From positions 1-19,526 of the forward strand of contig CAZXOC010000126.1 of assembly GCA_964642165.1 (NCBI GenBank): a stretch of DNA of 19,526 nt, written 5' to 3'. Numbering within the stretch: the first letter of the stretch is position 1; each line of letters starts with the position of its first letter. Of this stretch, positions 1-8,066 are shown one piece after another. The DNA comes from CAYRVX01 sp964642165 (GTDB lineage: Bacteria > Planctomycetota > Phycisphaerae > SM23-33). The notes below the pieces were generated by a model. That model ran no database searches. It was not told the origin of the DNA and saw only the letters and a program-made list of their open reading frames with translations. The translations under genes and the position numbers were made by a program.

Positions 1-47
1 CCACGGAGATCAGGAGTGCGGGGGAAAAGACGGAATTGCTTTGTGAT

Positions 48-83
48 CTTCGTGGTCTTTGTGGTCTTTGTGGTTCCTGTGGT
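48..83. repeat. Four 9-bp tandem units (consensus CTTTGTGGT)
   Basis: Four consecutive 9-base units read CTTCGTGGT, CTTTGTGGT, CTTTGTGGT and TCCTGTGGT. The patch is T/G-rich in an otherwise very GC-rich window. It lies just beyond the stop codon of the LarA-like gene. No coding or RNA function is evident; it resembles a short intergenic repeat. Confidence 0.6.
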
Positions 84-99
84 TTTGCGTACATGCTCG

Positions 100-1410
100 T
101 CACCCGTCGAAGCGCTGCCAGGCGGGGGGGTCGGAGAGCTTGTAGAGCATTTCGCCGGCCTTGGGGACGTAGAGGCGGCCGTCGGCCTCGCGGCCTTGCC
201 AAGCGCCCACGTCGATGCCGGCCGGGTCGCGGTAGGAGAGGTTGACGGCCCGGCAGACGTCCTCGGGCACCTGCGAGGCGAGGGTCACGCGGATTCGCGG
301 CCGCTCGACGCCGCGGTCGTACGTGCCGATGCCGCGGACGTGCGTCGAGTGGGCCAGCACGCCCCAGGGGTGGTGCTGGAACCGCTCCCACTGTGCGAGG
401 AAGTACGGCAGGCAGTGGTAGCCGATCTCGCGGATGACGGCCCCGTGCGTGAGGGAGATCTCGCGCAGGTGGGGGGCGAAGATGATCAGCTCGCCGCCGT
501 CGGCGACGACGGGCTCCATCTTGTACATGCACTTGGCGGCCACCCACAGCTCGTCGTACATCTCGGGCGCGCGGGCGAGGACGGACTGGAACGGCCGGTC
601 CACGTAGGTGACGTGGAGGCGGTCAGACAGGTCCGCCGCGGCGGACCAGGCCTCGGTGACCGGCCCGTAGTACAGTCCGGCCAGGTCGCGCCCGGCGACC
701 ACCATGCAGAGGGCGCGGCTCTCGACGGGGAGCATCTCCAGGGCCCGGTGGAGCAGTCGGCGGACGGGGGTGTGCTTCGTGCCGATGATCTTGGGGCAGG
801 TGATCAGGGCGCCGAGCCAGTGGAAGAAGTTGAGCAGCTCCTCGCCGCAGACGCCGGGGAAGAAGTACTTCGCCCCGCCGGAGAAGCCGACGACTTCGTG
901 GGGGAAGACGGGCCCGCAGATCAGCACGCGGTCGTAGTCGAGGACGCGCCGGTTGAGCGTCACGTCGATGTCGCGGGCGAAGCGGCGGGTCTCGGGCGGC
1001 ATGAGCTGGGCGATGGCGTCGCGATCGAGGCGCCCGATCGTCGCCAGGGCGCCGGCGTTGCGCCAGTCGTGGTTGACCACGTCGCTGCCGGGGAAGACCT
1101 CGCCGCGCCGCCCCGGCTCGCAGCCGAAGAGCCGGTCGACGGCCTCCTCGCCCAGAGGCGGGTGCGTGCCCAGGGCGATGAGGAAGTCGAGCTTCGCCGC
1201 CCGGGGCGCGACGACCTCGTGCAGCCGGCGCGCGACCTGCGGCAGCGGGCACGTCCGCGTGTGGTCCGGCACGATCACCAGCACGCGCCGGCCGTCCGGC
1301 GCAAGGTCCTCCGCCGCCCGCGCGACGATCCGCCGCACGTCCTCGTCCGCCAGCACCTCGCCGGCCTGTCCCTGTCCGATCACGTCCACGCTCATCTCCG
1401 AGTCCGCCAT
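100..1410 (-). CDS. LarA-like nickel-pincer 2-hydroxyacid racemase (DUF2088 family)
   Basis: This 436-residue protein belongs to the lactate racemase LarA family, whose members interconvert 2-hydroxyacid stereoisomers using a nickel-pincer nucleotide. Seen directly: the family signature DHTR at residues 49-52, and a GTHPP segment with His83 where LarA has catalytic His108. PHEVVGFSGGAK carries His171 (LarA His174) and Lys181 (LarA Lys184, which binds the pincer). His197 lies 16 residues after that lysine, exactly as LarA His200, the nickel ligand, follows Lys184. All four key positions are therefore kept, so the protein is likely an active cofactor-dependent enzyme rather than a decayed paralogue. 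There is no signal peptide, so it should be cytoplasmic. It is the last gene of a minus-strand run behind two sulfatases (46-bp gap). Substrate is not readable; lactate is one option among several 2-hydroxyacids used by LarA homologues. No larB, larC or larE lies in the window. ATG 1410 has no clear SD; a second Met lies 15 nt downstream. Confidence 0.88.
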   Translation of the reverse strand: MADSEMSVDVIGQGQAGEVLADEDVRRIVARAAEDLAPDGRRVLVIVPDHTRTCPLPQVARRLHEVVAPRAAKLDFLIALGTHPPLGEEAVDRLFGCEPGRRGEVFPGSDVVNHDWRNAGALATIGRLDRDAIAQLMPPETRRFARDIDVTLNRRVLDYDRVLICGPVFPHEVVGFSGGAKYFFPGVCGEELLNFFHWLGALITCPKIIGTKHTPVRRLLHRALEMLPVESRALCMVVAGRDLAGLYYGPVTEAWSAAADLSDRLHVTYVDRPFQSVLARAPEMYDELWVAAKCMYKMEPVVADGGELIIFAPHLREISLTHGAVIREIGYHCLPYFLAQWERFQHHPWGVLAHSTHVRGIGTYDRGVERPRIRVTLASQVPEDVCRAVNLSYRDPAGIDVGAWQGREADGRLYVPKAGEMLYKLSDPPAWQRFDG

Positions 1411-1416
1411 GGACCG

Positions 1417-1422
1417 ATTCTA
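1417..1422 (-). promoter_or_regulatory. Candidate -10 box (TAGAAT) directly upstream of the LarA-like gene
   Basis: On the minus strand TAGAAT (5 of 6 to TATAAT) ends only six bases before the ATG at 1410. Transcription would start at or next to the start codon, giving a leaderless message. This would fit the absence of a ribosome-binding site. The -35 position (TGTCCC, 17-bp spacer) is poor, so the call is tentative. Confidence 0.35.
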
Positions 1423-1456
1423 GCACGGCGCCCCGCGCCGGGACAGGCCGCGCGCC

Positions 1457-3352
1457 TCAGCCGCCGAAGTCCCACTGCTTGAGGACCGTGCCGTCGGGGC
1501 GGCAGATGCGGATCCAGTCGATGTCGATTCGGCCGGGCGCGGTGCCGGGGTCGAGGCGCAGGGCCGTCAGGCGGCCGCGGACGGGCAGCTTCACCCCGTA
1601 GTCGTGCCACGCGCCGTCGTGCCGGATGGCCAACGCCACGCTGCGGCTGCGGTGGAACCGCGCGGCGTCGCGCGTGCACCAGAAGACCTGCCCGCTTCCG
1701 CGGGTCTTGCCCTTCATCCGCACGCGGGCGACGAGCGGCCCGGCTGCGGCGGGCACGTCCGTCGTGCTGACGTACGGGTCGCCGCCCGTGCTGGTCACCA
1801 CGAGCGCGCCCTTGCCGCCCGACAGGCTGCACGTGCCGCCCGCGCGCCAGCCGCCCACCGCGACGGCCGCTCGCGGGTTGTAGCGCGGGTTGGGCTTCGG
1901 CACGACGGCCCGGATCTCCTTCAGGTGGCGGTCGATCAGGGCGTTCAGCTCGCGGACCTTCGCCGGCCGGGCGGGCGCGAGGTTCTCCGTCTCGCCGGCG
2001 TCGTCGGCGAGGTCGTACAGCTCGAAGCGGTCGTCCTGGTCGGGCGCGTCGCAGTGGAAGCGGATCAGCTTCCAGTCGCCCTTGCGGACGTACGTGGCGG
2101 GCAGGTTGCCGGTGGCCTTGACGTAGTGCGGGAAGTGGCAGAAGACGGTGTCGCGCCCCAGCCCGCGCCCGCGCAGGGCGGGCACGATGCTCATGCCGTC
2201 GAAGCGCCGCCCCTTGTCCGGCGCGATCCCGGCCAGCTCCAGCAGCGTGGGGTGGAAGTCGATGCTGCTGACGAGGGCGTCGCTCTTCGAGCCGGCCTTC
2301 GTGACGCCCGGGGCGATGACGATCAGCGGCTCGCGCGTGCCGCCCTCGTAGATCGTCGCCTTGCCGCCGCGGAGGGGGGCGTTGCTGGTGATGGGCGTCT
2401 CGCCGTAGGGGTTGCCCTCGCCGCGATTGCCCGGCCAGTGCACCCCGCCGTTGTCGGAGAAGAAGACGACGATCGTCTCGTCGGCGATCCCCAGCTCGTC
2501 GAGCGTCCGGACGACGCGCCCGACGTTCTCGTCGAGGCTGTGGATCATCGCCCCCATGACGGGGTGGCGCTGGGGGGACGCGGGGTCGGCCTTGGCGGCA
2601 TACTTCTCGATGAGCTTCTTCTTGGCGTCGTAGGGGGCGTGGACGCTGAAGCACCAGTACGCCAGGAAGAACGGGCGATCCCTGTTCGCGCGGAGGAAGC
2701 GGATGACCTCGCTGCCCATGCGGTCCTCGACGTGCTCGCCGGGCGTGCCCTTGAAGCTCCCGAAGCGCCACGGGGCGAGGTAGCTGCCCGCCGGGCCGGG
2801 GCCGGGCCAGTGCGGCACGTCCACGTCGTAGCCCTGGTGCAGCGGGTCGTACGGCTCGCGCCCGAGGTGCCACTTGCCGAAGTGCCCCGTCGCGTACCCG
2901 GCGGCCTGGAACACCTCGGCCAGCGTGACGTACTCCTGCCGGAGGCGCGTGACGCTGCCGGGCGTCAGCGCCTTCTGATGCGGCGGGGCGCTCGGCCGCA
3001 GCACCTGCTTGAGGACCTCCTGCCGCAGGTGACACGCGGGCGTGGTGATGCCGATCCGCGCCGGGTAGAGCCCGGTCATGATGCTCGCGCGGGTCGGCGA
3101 GCAGAACGGGTTGGCCGCGTACGCCTGGGTGAACATCATGCCGCGCTTGGCGAGCGCGTCGATGTTCGGCGTCTCGTAGAAACGGCTGCCGTAGAGGCTC
3201 GTATCGCGCCAGCCGAGGTCGTCGGCCAGGATGAACAGGACGTTCGGCTTCCTCCGGGGCGTCGCCGCCGCCCGCGTGAGCCTCGCTGCCGCCAGGTTCG
3301 CCGCGCCGAGGCCCAGGGCCCCCAGGAACCGCCGCCGCGTGATGCTTGCCAT
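1457..3352 (-). CDS. Tat-exported sulfatase with C-terminal beta-sandwich-like extension
   Basis: A 631-residue type I (formylglycine) sulfatase that hydrolyses sulfate esters, probably on a polysaccharide, outside the cytoplasm. The N-terminus TRRRFLGALGLGAANL is a twin-arginine signal. Sulfatase hallmarks seen: metal-binding LADD (Asp44-Asp45), C-S-P-T-R at 84-88 with Cys84 as the residue converted to formylglycine, GKWHLG at 159-164, His238 in SVHAPY, SDNGG at 299-303, and Lys331 in GGKATIYEGG. The catalytic fold ends near residue 485. Residues about 500-631 form an additional Gly/Val-rich domain ending IDIDWIRICRPDG, which looks like a beta-sandwich and may bind carbohydrate. ATG 3352 is chosen over longer in-frame codons because AGGAG lies about 9 bases upstream and the Tat motif follows at once. 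The gene starts 32 bp after the upstream sulfatase stops, indicating one operon. The exact sulfated substrate is unknown. Confidence 0.93.
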   Translation of the reverse strand: MASITRRRFLGALGLGAANLAAARLTRAAATPRRKPNVLFILADDLGWRDTSLYGSRFYETPNIDALAKRGMMFTQAYAANPFCSPTRASIMTGLYPARIGITTPACHLRQEVLKQVLRPSAPPHQKALTPGSVTRLRQEYVTLAEVFQAAGYATGHFGKWHLGREPYDPLHQGYDVDVPHWPGPGPAGSYLAPWRFGSFKGTPGEHVEDRMGSEVIRFLRANRDRPFFLAYWCFSVHAPYDAKKKLIEKYAAKADPASPQRHPVMGAMIHSLDENVGRVVRTLDELGIADETIVVFFSDNGGVHWPGNRGEGNPYGETPITSNAPLRGGKATIYEGGTREPLIVIAPGVTKAGSKSDALVSSIDFHPTLLELAGIAPDKGRRFDGMSIVPALRGRGLGRDTVFCHFPHYVKATGNLPATYVRKGDWKLIRFHCDAPDQDDRFELYDLADDAGETENLAPARPAKVRELNALIDRHLKEIRAVVPKPNPRYNPRAAVAVGGWRAGGTCSLSGGKGALVVTSTGGDPYVSTTDVPAAAGPLVARVRMKGKTRGSGQVFWCTRDAARFHRSRSVALAIRHDGAWHDYGVKLPVRGRLTALRLDPGTAPGRIDIDWIRICRPDGTVLKQWDFGG

Positions 3353-3384
3353 CTGCGTGTCTCCTGCCGGGCGGGCCCCGGCGG

Positions 3385-4851
3385 CTAGGTGGCGCTGCGG
3401 TCGGCCTCCTGCCAGCGCCGCAGCAGGCCGGTCAGGCGGGCCACCACGTCGGGGCGGCGCTCGAAGAGGTTGTCCTGCTCGGCGGGGTCGTCGTCGAGGT
3501 GGTAGAGCTGGCCCGGGCGGCCGGGCTCCGGCGCGCTGCCCGCCGGCGGGACCCAGCCGCCGGAGTCCGCACACTCGTGGATCAGCTTCCACGGGCCCTG
3601 CTGGATGGTGAAGACGCCGTAGACGGAGTGGGACAGGACGGCCTCGCGGAGGGGCCCGGGGCGCTCGGCGCCCCGCAGGGCGGGCAGGACGTTGCAGCTA
3701 TCGGGTGCGGCCCCCTGGGGCAGCTCGGCGCCGGCGAGCGCCGCCGCGGTCGCCATCAGGTCGATCAGGCAGATGGGCTCGTCCTCGACCGTGCCGGGCT
3801 CGATGCGCCCGGGCCAGCGGGCGAGGAACGGCACGCGGTGGCCGCCCTCCCACGCGTGGGACTTGTACCCGCGCCACTCGCCGGCGGACTTGTGCCCGTT
3901 GGCGCCCTCGTGCGGGCCGTTGTCGCTGGTGACCACGACGAGCGTGTTCTCCGCCAGGCCCAGGCGATCCAGCGCCGAGAGCACCTCGCCGACGCACCAG
4001 TCGAACAGGACCACCAGGTCGCCGCGGGGGCCCTCGTCGCTCGCGCGCTGGACGAACGTGGGCCCCAGCCACGGCGTGTGCGGCGACGACGGCGAAAAGT
4101 ACAGGAAGAACGGGCGCTTCTCCGCCGACCGGGCCGATCGCTCCAGGAACGCCACCGCCTGCCGCGTGAACTCCACGTCCACCGTCTCCAGGACGAACCC
4201 GGGGGCGATCCACCCCGCCCGCGGGCGGCCGTACTCCGCCTCCTTCGTCTCGTCCACGAAGATCGGGCGGTCCGGGATCGCCACCGGGCGGTCGTTCTCC
4301 AGGAAGCAGAACGGGCCGTCCATCGTCGAGCACGCGGCCGTGTAGTAGGCGTAGTCGAAGCCCAGCTCCCCCGGCCCGCCCTGGATGGGCTGGGCGAAGT
4401 CCACGTTCATGCCCTCGTCGGTGTCGCCGTCCTGCCACGAGCCGCGGTAGTGCTCCTCGGCGTTGCGCCAGGAGCCGACGAAGCCGTTGCGCCTCGTCCA
4501 GCCCAGCCCGAGGTGCCACTTGCCCACGCAGGCCGTCGTGTAGCCGGCGCCCTTGAGCAGCGAGGCGACCGTGGGGCGGAACGGCTCGATGAGCGGCCCC
4601 GTGTAGCCGCCGACCACGCCGCGCTTCAGCCACGTCCGCCAGCAGTACCGTCCGGTCAGGATGCCGTAGCGCGTCGGCGTGCAGACGGCGGCCGGCGCGT
4701 GCGCCGCCGTCAGCCGCACCCCCTGCGACGCCAGGCCGTCCATGTGGGGCGTGGGGATCCTGGACTCGCCGTTGTACGCGCCCACGTCGCCGTAGCCCAT
4801 GTCGTCCGCCATGATGAAGACGAGGTTGCACCTGCCGTCGTCCGCCTGCAT
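3385..4851 (-). CDS. Sulfatase (formylglycine type), no visible signal peptide
   Basis: A 488-residue arylsulfatase-like enzyme, first gene of the minus-strand operon. Seen: MADD at the N-terminus (Asp16-Asp17), C-T-P-T-R at 57-61 with Cys57 for formylglycine, GKWHLG at 110-115, His258 in SPHTPW, TSDNG at 308-312 and Lys330 in GYKSHAWEGGHR. These give a complete type I sulfatase active site. The start at 4851 is favoured because GGGAG sits about 9 bases upstream and the protein then enters the sulfatase fold directly. An ATG at 4956 would only add an Arg-rich stretch lacking any hydrophobic core, and it would overlap the predicted promoter. With either start no Sec or Tat signal is visible, unlike the next gene, so this enzyme may act in the cytoplasm on imported oligosaccharides. 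The substrate is not determinable. Confidence 0.92.
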   Translation of the reverse strand: MQADDGRCNLVFIMADDMGYGDVGAYNGESRIPTPHMDGLASQGVRLTAAHAPAAVCTPTRYGILTGRYCWRTWLKRGVVGGYTGPLIEPFRPTVASLLKGAGYTTACVGKWHLGLGWTRRNGFVGSWRNAEEHYRGSWQDGDTDEGMNVDFAQPIQGGPGELGFDYAYYTAACSTMDGPFCFLENDRPVAIPDRPIFVDETKEAEYGRPRAGWIAPGFVLETVDVEFTRQAVAFLERSARSAEKRPFFLYFSPSSPHTPWLGPTFVQRASDEGPRGDLVVLFDWCVGEVLSALDRLGLAENTLVVVTSDNGPHEGANGHKSAGEWRGYKSHAWEGGHRVPFLARWPGRIEPGTVEDEPICLIDLMATAAALAGAELPQGAAPDSCNVLPALRGAERPGPLREAVLSHSVYGVFTIQQGPWKLIHECADSGGWVPPAGSAPEPGRPGQLYHLDDDPAEQDNLFERRPDVVARLTGLLRRWQEADRSAT

Positions 4852-4927
4852 GTCCGTCGTCTCCCGCTGCCGCGTCCGGTTGCGCCGCGTGCCGCGTCGG
4901 GGTCTTTCCCGGCCACGGCGCCCCGCT

Positions 4928-4956
4928 CGCATACGCCTCCCGCCGCGCCGTGTCAA
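4928..4956 (-). promoter_or_regulatory. Promoter of the sulfatase-sulfatase-racemase operon
   Basis: On the minus strand a perfect -35 TTGACA (4956-4951) is followed after 17 bp by TATGCG (4933-4928). The spacing is ideal and the -10 match is moderate. Transcription would start near 4921, about 70 nt before the ATG at 4851. Confidence 0.55.
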
Positions 4957-5011
4957 GCCCCGCGCCGGCGACGGCTCGCCAGGGCGTCGGGAGTCGATCG
5001 GCTTTTGTCGA

Positions 5012-5037
5012 GCAGGTCACCTGCCCGCCCGTACAAT
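5012..5037 (+). promoter_or_regulatory. Fucosidase promoter -10 with overlapping 13-bp palindromic operator candidate
   Basis: TACAAT at 5032-5037 is a 5-of-6 match to the -10 consensus. Immediately upstream GCAGGT-C-ACCTGC (5012-5024) is a perfect inverted repeat where a repressor would block RNA polymerase. A weak TTGTCG at 5005-5010 is too distant (21 bp) to be a good -35, which suggests an activated or regulated promoter. Transcription from about 5044 would exclude the ATG at 5036 as the start codon of the following gene. Confidence 0.45.
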
Positions 5038-5080
5038 GCGTCGAGAGGCACGGCGGCCGGCACGCCGGGGAGACAGGACC

Positions 5081-6634
5081 GTGGATCGAGAACCCGAGGA
5101 GTTCAGCGCCGATGCGGGAGCGAATCGCGGGACGTCGCGTCGGCGGAGTCGGCGGCGGCCCATGGCGGCTGCGGCGTGTCTGGCGGTCTGCCTGATTGGC
5201 GTCGCGCCCGGCGGGGCGGCGGGGACGAAGCCGGCGACATACGAAGCGACCTGGGAGTCCCTGGCGAAGGTCCCCGTGCCGCGATGGTTCGATGACGCGA
5301 AGTTCGGCATCTTCATTCACTGGGGGCCGTACAGCGTGGCGGCGTTCCGCCCGGGCGGCAGGGGATACGCCGAGCACTTCCCGCAGATGCTCTACCGCGA
5401 CCCCAAGAGGCATTACCCCTTCATGAAGAAGGCCTTCGGCCTCGCGCCGCCGGCGTTCGGCTACAAGGACCTGATCCCGCGGTTCCGCGCCGAGAAGTTC
5501 GACCCCGACGCGTGGGCCGACCTGTTCGTCCGCGCCGGGGCCCGCTACGTCATCCCCACCGGCGAGCACCACGACGGGTTCGTGTTGTGGGACTCGAAGC
5601 TGACGCCGTGGACCGCCGCCCGCATGGGCCCGAAGCGCGACCTGATCGGCGACCTGGCCCGGGCCGTGCGCCGACGCGGGCTGAAGTTCGGCGTCTCCTA
5701 CCACCGGGAGCGGCACTACTGGTTCTTCGCGAGGAAGAAGAAGACCAACGGCTCGCCGCCGCACGACGACGTTGCGGAAGAGATCCGCCGTATGCCCGCG
5801 GCCGCCGGCCTCTACGGCCCGTTCCGGCTGGACGAGCGGTACATGGCCGACTACGTCCGGCGCTGGGAGGAGGTGTGCGAGAAGTACCGGCCGGACTTCA
5901 TGTGGCTCGACGACTACCCGCCGACCTCGCGCGCCGACGAGGAGCTGTACCGGGCGTACTGCGTCCGGATGATCGCCGACTACCTCAACCGGGCCCGGGC
6001 CTGGGGCCAGGAGGTCTACTTCAACAACAAGGGCAGGAAGCCGAACTGGCCCGTGGACGCCGGGTGCCGCGAGAAGGACAACCTGAAGCTGCCGAGCATC
6101 GGCCCGAAGTGGCAGAACCCCGCCACGCTCGGCACGTCCTACGGCTACATGCGGGCGGAGGAGCAGCGGGACGCCTACAAGTCGCCCACGCAGTTGATCC
6201 ACCTGCTCTGCGACGTGGTCAGCAAGAACGGCAACCTCCTGCTGAACATCGGGCCCCGCGCCGACGGGACGATCCCCGAGGCCCAGCGGCGCCGCCTGCT
6301 GGCGATGGGCAGGTGGCTCCGGGTCAACGGGGAGGCGATCTACGGCACGCGGCCGTGGACGACCTTCGGCCAGTCCGCCCCCGCGCTGCGCTTCACCACC
6401 AGGGCGCGGACGCTGTACGCGATCGCCCTGGCGAAGGGGCAAGCGGCCTTCACGATCGCCTCGACGAAGGGCTGGAAGGCCGAAGACGTCGAGCGCGTGA
6501 GCCTGCTCGGCTGCGCCGGGAAGGTGGGTTGGGCGGTCACCGAGGCGGGTCTCGCCGTCACCCCGCCGCCGGGAGCGGAAGGCGAGCACGCGTGGGTGTT
6601 CCGCGTGCAGAGCCGCAGAGACCTGCCGAGATGA
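5081..6634 (+). CDS. Exported alpha-L-fucosidase, GH29
   Basis: A retaining alpha-L-fucosidase that removes terminal L-fucose from glycans. From GTG 5081 it is 517 residues. A basic n-region RRRSRRRP is followed by the hydrophobic stretch MAAAACLAVCLIGVAPG (residues 28-44), a Sec-type signal. GH29 signatures seen: WFDDAKFGIFIHWGPYS at 69-85, EHHDGF at 162-167, and WLDD at 275-278, where Asp277 aligns with the catalytic nucleophile of the family. The C-terminal part of the catalytic domain, NGNLLLNIGPRADG, is also present. GTG 5081 is preferred because GGGGAG lies 8 bases upstream and because a likely -10 box overlaps the alternative ATG 5036. ATG 5162 is a second alternative but would drop the basic n-region. 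The gene is divergent from the sulfatase operon, consistent with joint attack on a sulfated fucose-containing polymer. The acid/base residue was not located with confidence. Confidence 0.92.
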   Translation: MDREPEEFSADAGANRGTSRRRSRRRPMAAAACLAVCLIGVAPGGAAGTKPATYEATWESLAKVPVPRWFDDAKFGIFIHWGPYSVAAFRPGGRGYAEHFPQMLYRDPKRHYPFMKKAFGLAPPAFGYKDLIPRFRAEKFDPDAWADLFVRAGARYVIPTGEHHDGFVLWDSKLTPWTAARMGPKRDLIGDLARAVRRRGLKFGVSYHRERHYWFFARKKKTNGSPPHDDVAEEIRRMPAAAGLYGPFRLDERYMADYVRRWEEVCEKYRPDFMWLDDYPPTSRADEELYRAYCVRMIADYLNRARAWGQEVYFNNKGRKPNWPVDAGCREKDNLKLPSIGPKWQNPATLGTSYGYMRAEEQRDAYKSPTQLIHLLCDVVSKNGNLLLNIGPRADGTIPEAQRRRLLAMGRWLRVNGEAIYGTRPWTTFGQSAPALRFTTRARTLYAIALAKGQAAFTIASTKGWKAEDVERVSLLGCAGKVGWAVTEAGLAVTPPPGAEGEHAWVFRVQSRRDLPR

Positions 6635-6771
6635 GGGCGCCTCGGGCGCGGGGGCCTGCCGGCGGCGATCGACCCGGCGGGGGAACCTTGCCGGGGGCCG
6701 GGGCGTCCAAAGGCCCAACGGACCGACGACGCGGGAGCAGCGGCGCAGCCACGGGAAAGGAACCGACGACC

Positions 6772-8025
6772 ATGTCCTTGCACACGTGCATCCCGGCGGG
6801 CATCGGTGTGTTGGCGGGCATCTTCGCGACGGCGGGGGCCGGGCGAATCCGGCCGGGCGCCGCGGCGTTCCTGGTCCGACCCCGTACGCCGACGGCGCGG
6901 CCGGGGCCGTCGGCGGCCCAGCGGCGCGCCGCACAGATGAAGGCGGACATCGGGGACTTCCGGCTCTGCCTGGAGCACCTCGGCGAGCGCGCGGAGGCCC
7001 GCTACCGGCTCACGCTGCACGTCCGGCCCGACCCGGCCGGCGCCGCGGCGCCGGCGAAGGGCGCCGACCTCCGCCGGAAGATCGACCAGCGCGTCGCCGC
7101 GAAGCTCATCGACCACCTCGCCGCGGAGGGCTTCCTCGCCCGCGCGAAGCCCGCCGCCGAGCGCAAGGGCCCCGCGCCGAATCGGCCGTGCTGCGTCGTG
7201 CACGCCGGCGACCTGCGGGAGGACCTCGGCTGGAATGCCGCGACGCTTCGTCGGCTGGGCGCGCTGCGCGGCGTGCTGGCCGCGGCCGAGGGGCCGAACC
7301 CGAAGGCGGCCGGTTGGAAGGCGCTTCCGGGCGGCGGGTGGCGCTGCAACGCCTGCCCCGAGCCGCCGGTCCGCGGCGGGACGGTCGCGCCGGGCACGTG
7401 CAAGGCGTGCGGCGCCAGGACGCCCGGCAGCCGGTACCGCCTCTGCCGGACGTGCAGCGCCAAGCTCGGGCGGTGCGCCCTGTGCGGCGCGACGCCCGCC
7501 GGCAAGGCGACGGCAGCGATGGACGAGTGGCTCGACCGGCTGGCCGCAGGCCACCGCGCCTGGCGCGCTCAGGCCGCGCCCCGCGTCGCCGGCTGGATCC
7601 GACAGCTCGGCGCCAAGGACTGGCAGGAGCGCGAGACCGCCACGCGGATCCTCATCAGCGCCGGCGAGGACCTCGCCCGCGCGCCCCTGGAGGCCAAGGC
7701 CCGCGAGCCCGGGATCGACCCCGAGGTCGCCACCCGCGTCGAGCGCATCCTGGCCAAGTTCAACGTGAAGGAGGGGCGGTCCGTCACCGACCGCGCGACG
7801 GGCATGACGTTCTCGCTCAGCGATGACGGGAACACGATCACGGCCGCCAGGAACGGCAAGATCGTCTGGCGGACCCGGATGAGCGGCAAGGCCGCGAGCC
7901 TGCGGCTGGAGGGCGGCAAGCTGGTGGCCCAGCCGGGGCGGTTCGTCTTCGACACGAAGACGGGGCGGCTGCTCGAACGGGGAGGCCCGATCTACCACAC
8001 CCGTGCGACCTTCACGAACCTCTGA
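6772..8025 (+). CDS. Exported protein with two zinc ribbons and a HEAT-like segment, copy 1
   Basis: A 417-residue protein of a family I do not recognise. It starts with a short signal-like hydrophobic segment (residues 6-24). A helical, Ala/Arg-rich N-terminal domain follows to about residue 188. Four CxxC pairs come next (Cys192/195, 210/213, 225/228, 235/238), the pattern of two adjacent zinc ribbons. Residues 267-330 (DWQERETATRILISAGED and onward) look like one HEAT-type helical repeat of a kind common in planctomycetes. The C-terminal 335-400 is strand-rich (GKIVWRTR), like one propeller blade or a small sandwich. AAAGGA lies 11 bases before ATG 6772. It lies 137 bp after the fucosidase on the same strand and is the first of two tandem paralogues. 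Cysteine-rich ribbons behind an apparent export signal are unusual. Function is unknown; protein or nucleic-acid binding would be guesses. Confidence 0.8.
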   Translation: MSLHTCIPAGIGVLAGIFATAGAGRIRPGAAAFLVRPRTPTARPGPSAAQRRAAQMKADIGDFRLCLEHLGERAEARYRLTLHVRPDPAGAAAPAKGADLRRKIDQRVAAKLIDHLAAEGFLARAKPAAERKGPAPNRPCCVVHAGDLREDLGWNAATLRRLGALRGVLAAAEGPNPKAAGWKALPGGGWRCNACPEPPVRGGTVAPGTCKACGARTPGSRYRLCRTCSAKLGRCALCGATPAGKATAAMDEWLDRLAAGHRAWRAQAAPRVAGWIRQLGAKDWQERETATRILISAGEDLARAPLEAKAREPGIDPEVATRVERILAKFNVKEGRSVTDRATGMTFSLSDDGNTITAARNGKIVWRTRMSGKAASLRLEGGKLVAQPGRFVFDTKTGRLLERGGPIYHTRATFTNL

Positions 8026-8032
8026 GGGCGGG

Positions 8033-8066
8033 CCCTGTCGCGCCGGAGCCGCCGCCCGCCGCGCCG
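8033..8066 (-). pseudogene. Fossil of the alpha/beta-hydrolase 3' end
   Basis: After copy 1 the sequence continues to match the region after copy 2, where those bases encode the last ten residues of the hydrolase on the minus strand (GAAGGGSGGT). Here the stop codon is altered and homology ends at 8066, so only a tail remnant is present. It shows that the duplicated block took in the end of the neighbouring gene. Confidence 0.6.

Larger units (their letters stand above)
6681..8066. repeat. Tandem duplication, unit 1
   Basis: First of two direct repeats of about 1.4 kb. It starts at GGGAACCTTGCCGGGGGCCG and matches 8101 onward, covering the leader, the whole zinc-ribbon gene and about 40 bases downstream. 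Bases 7330-7964 are identical to 8741-9375. The 5' part has many differences and three extra codons. Confidence 0.9.

Noticed and set aside
3698..6934. Open frame of 1078 codons on the minus strand across the sulfatase and fucosidase
   Set aside because: It overlaps two well-supported enzyme genes in another frame and encodes only Arg/Pro/Ala-rich sequence without domain motifs.
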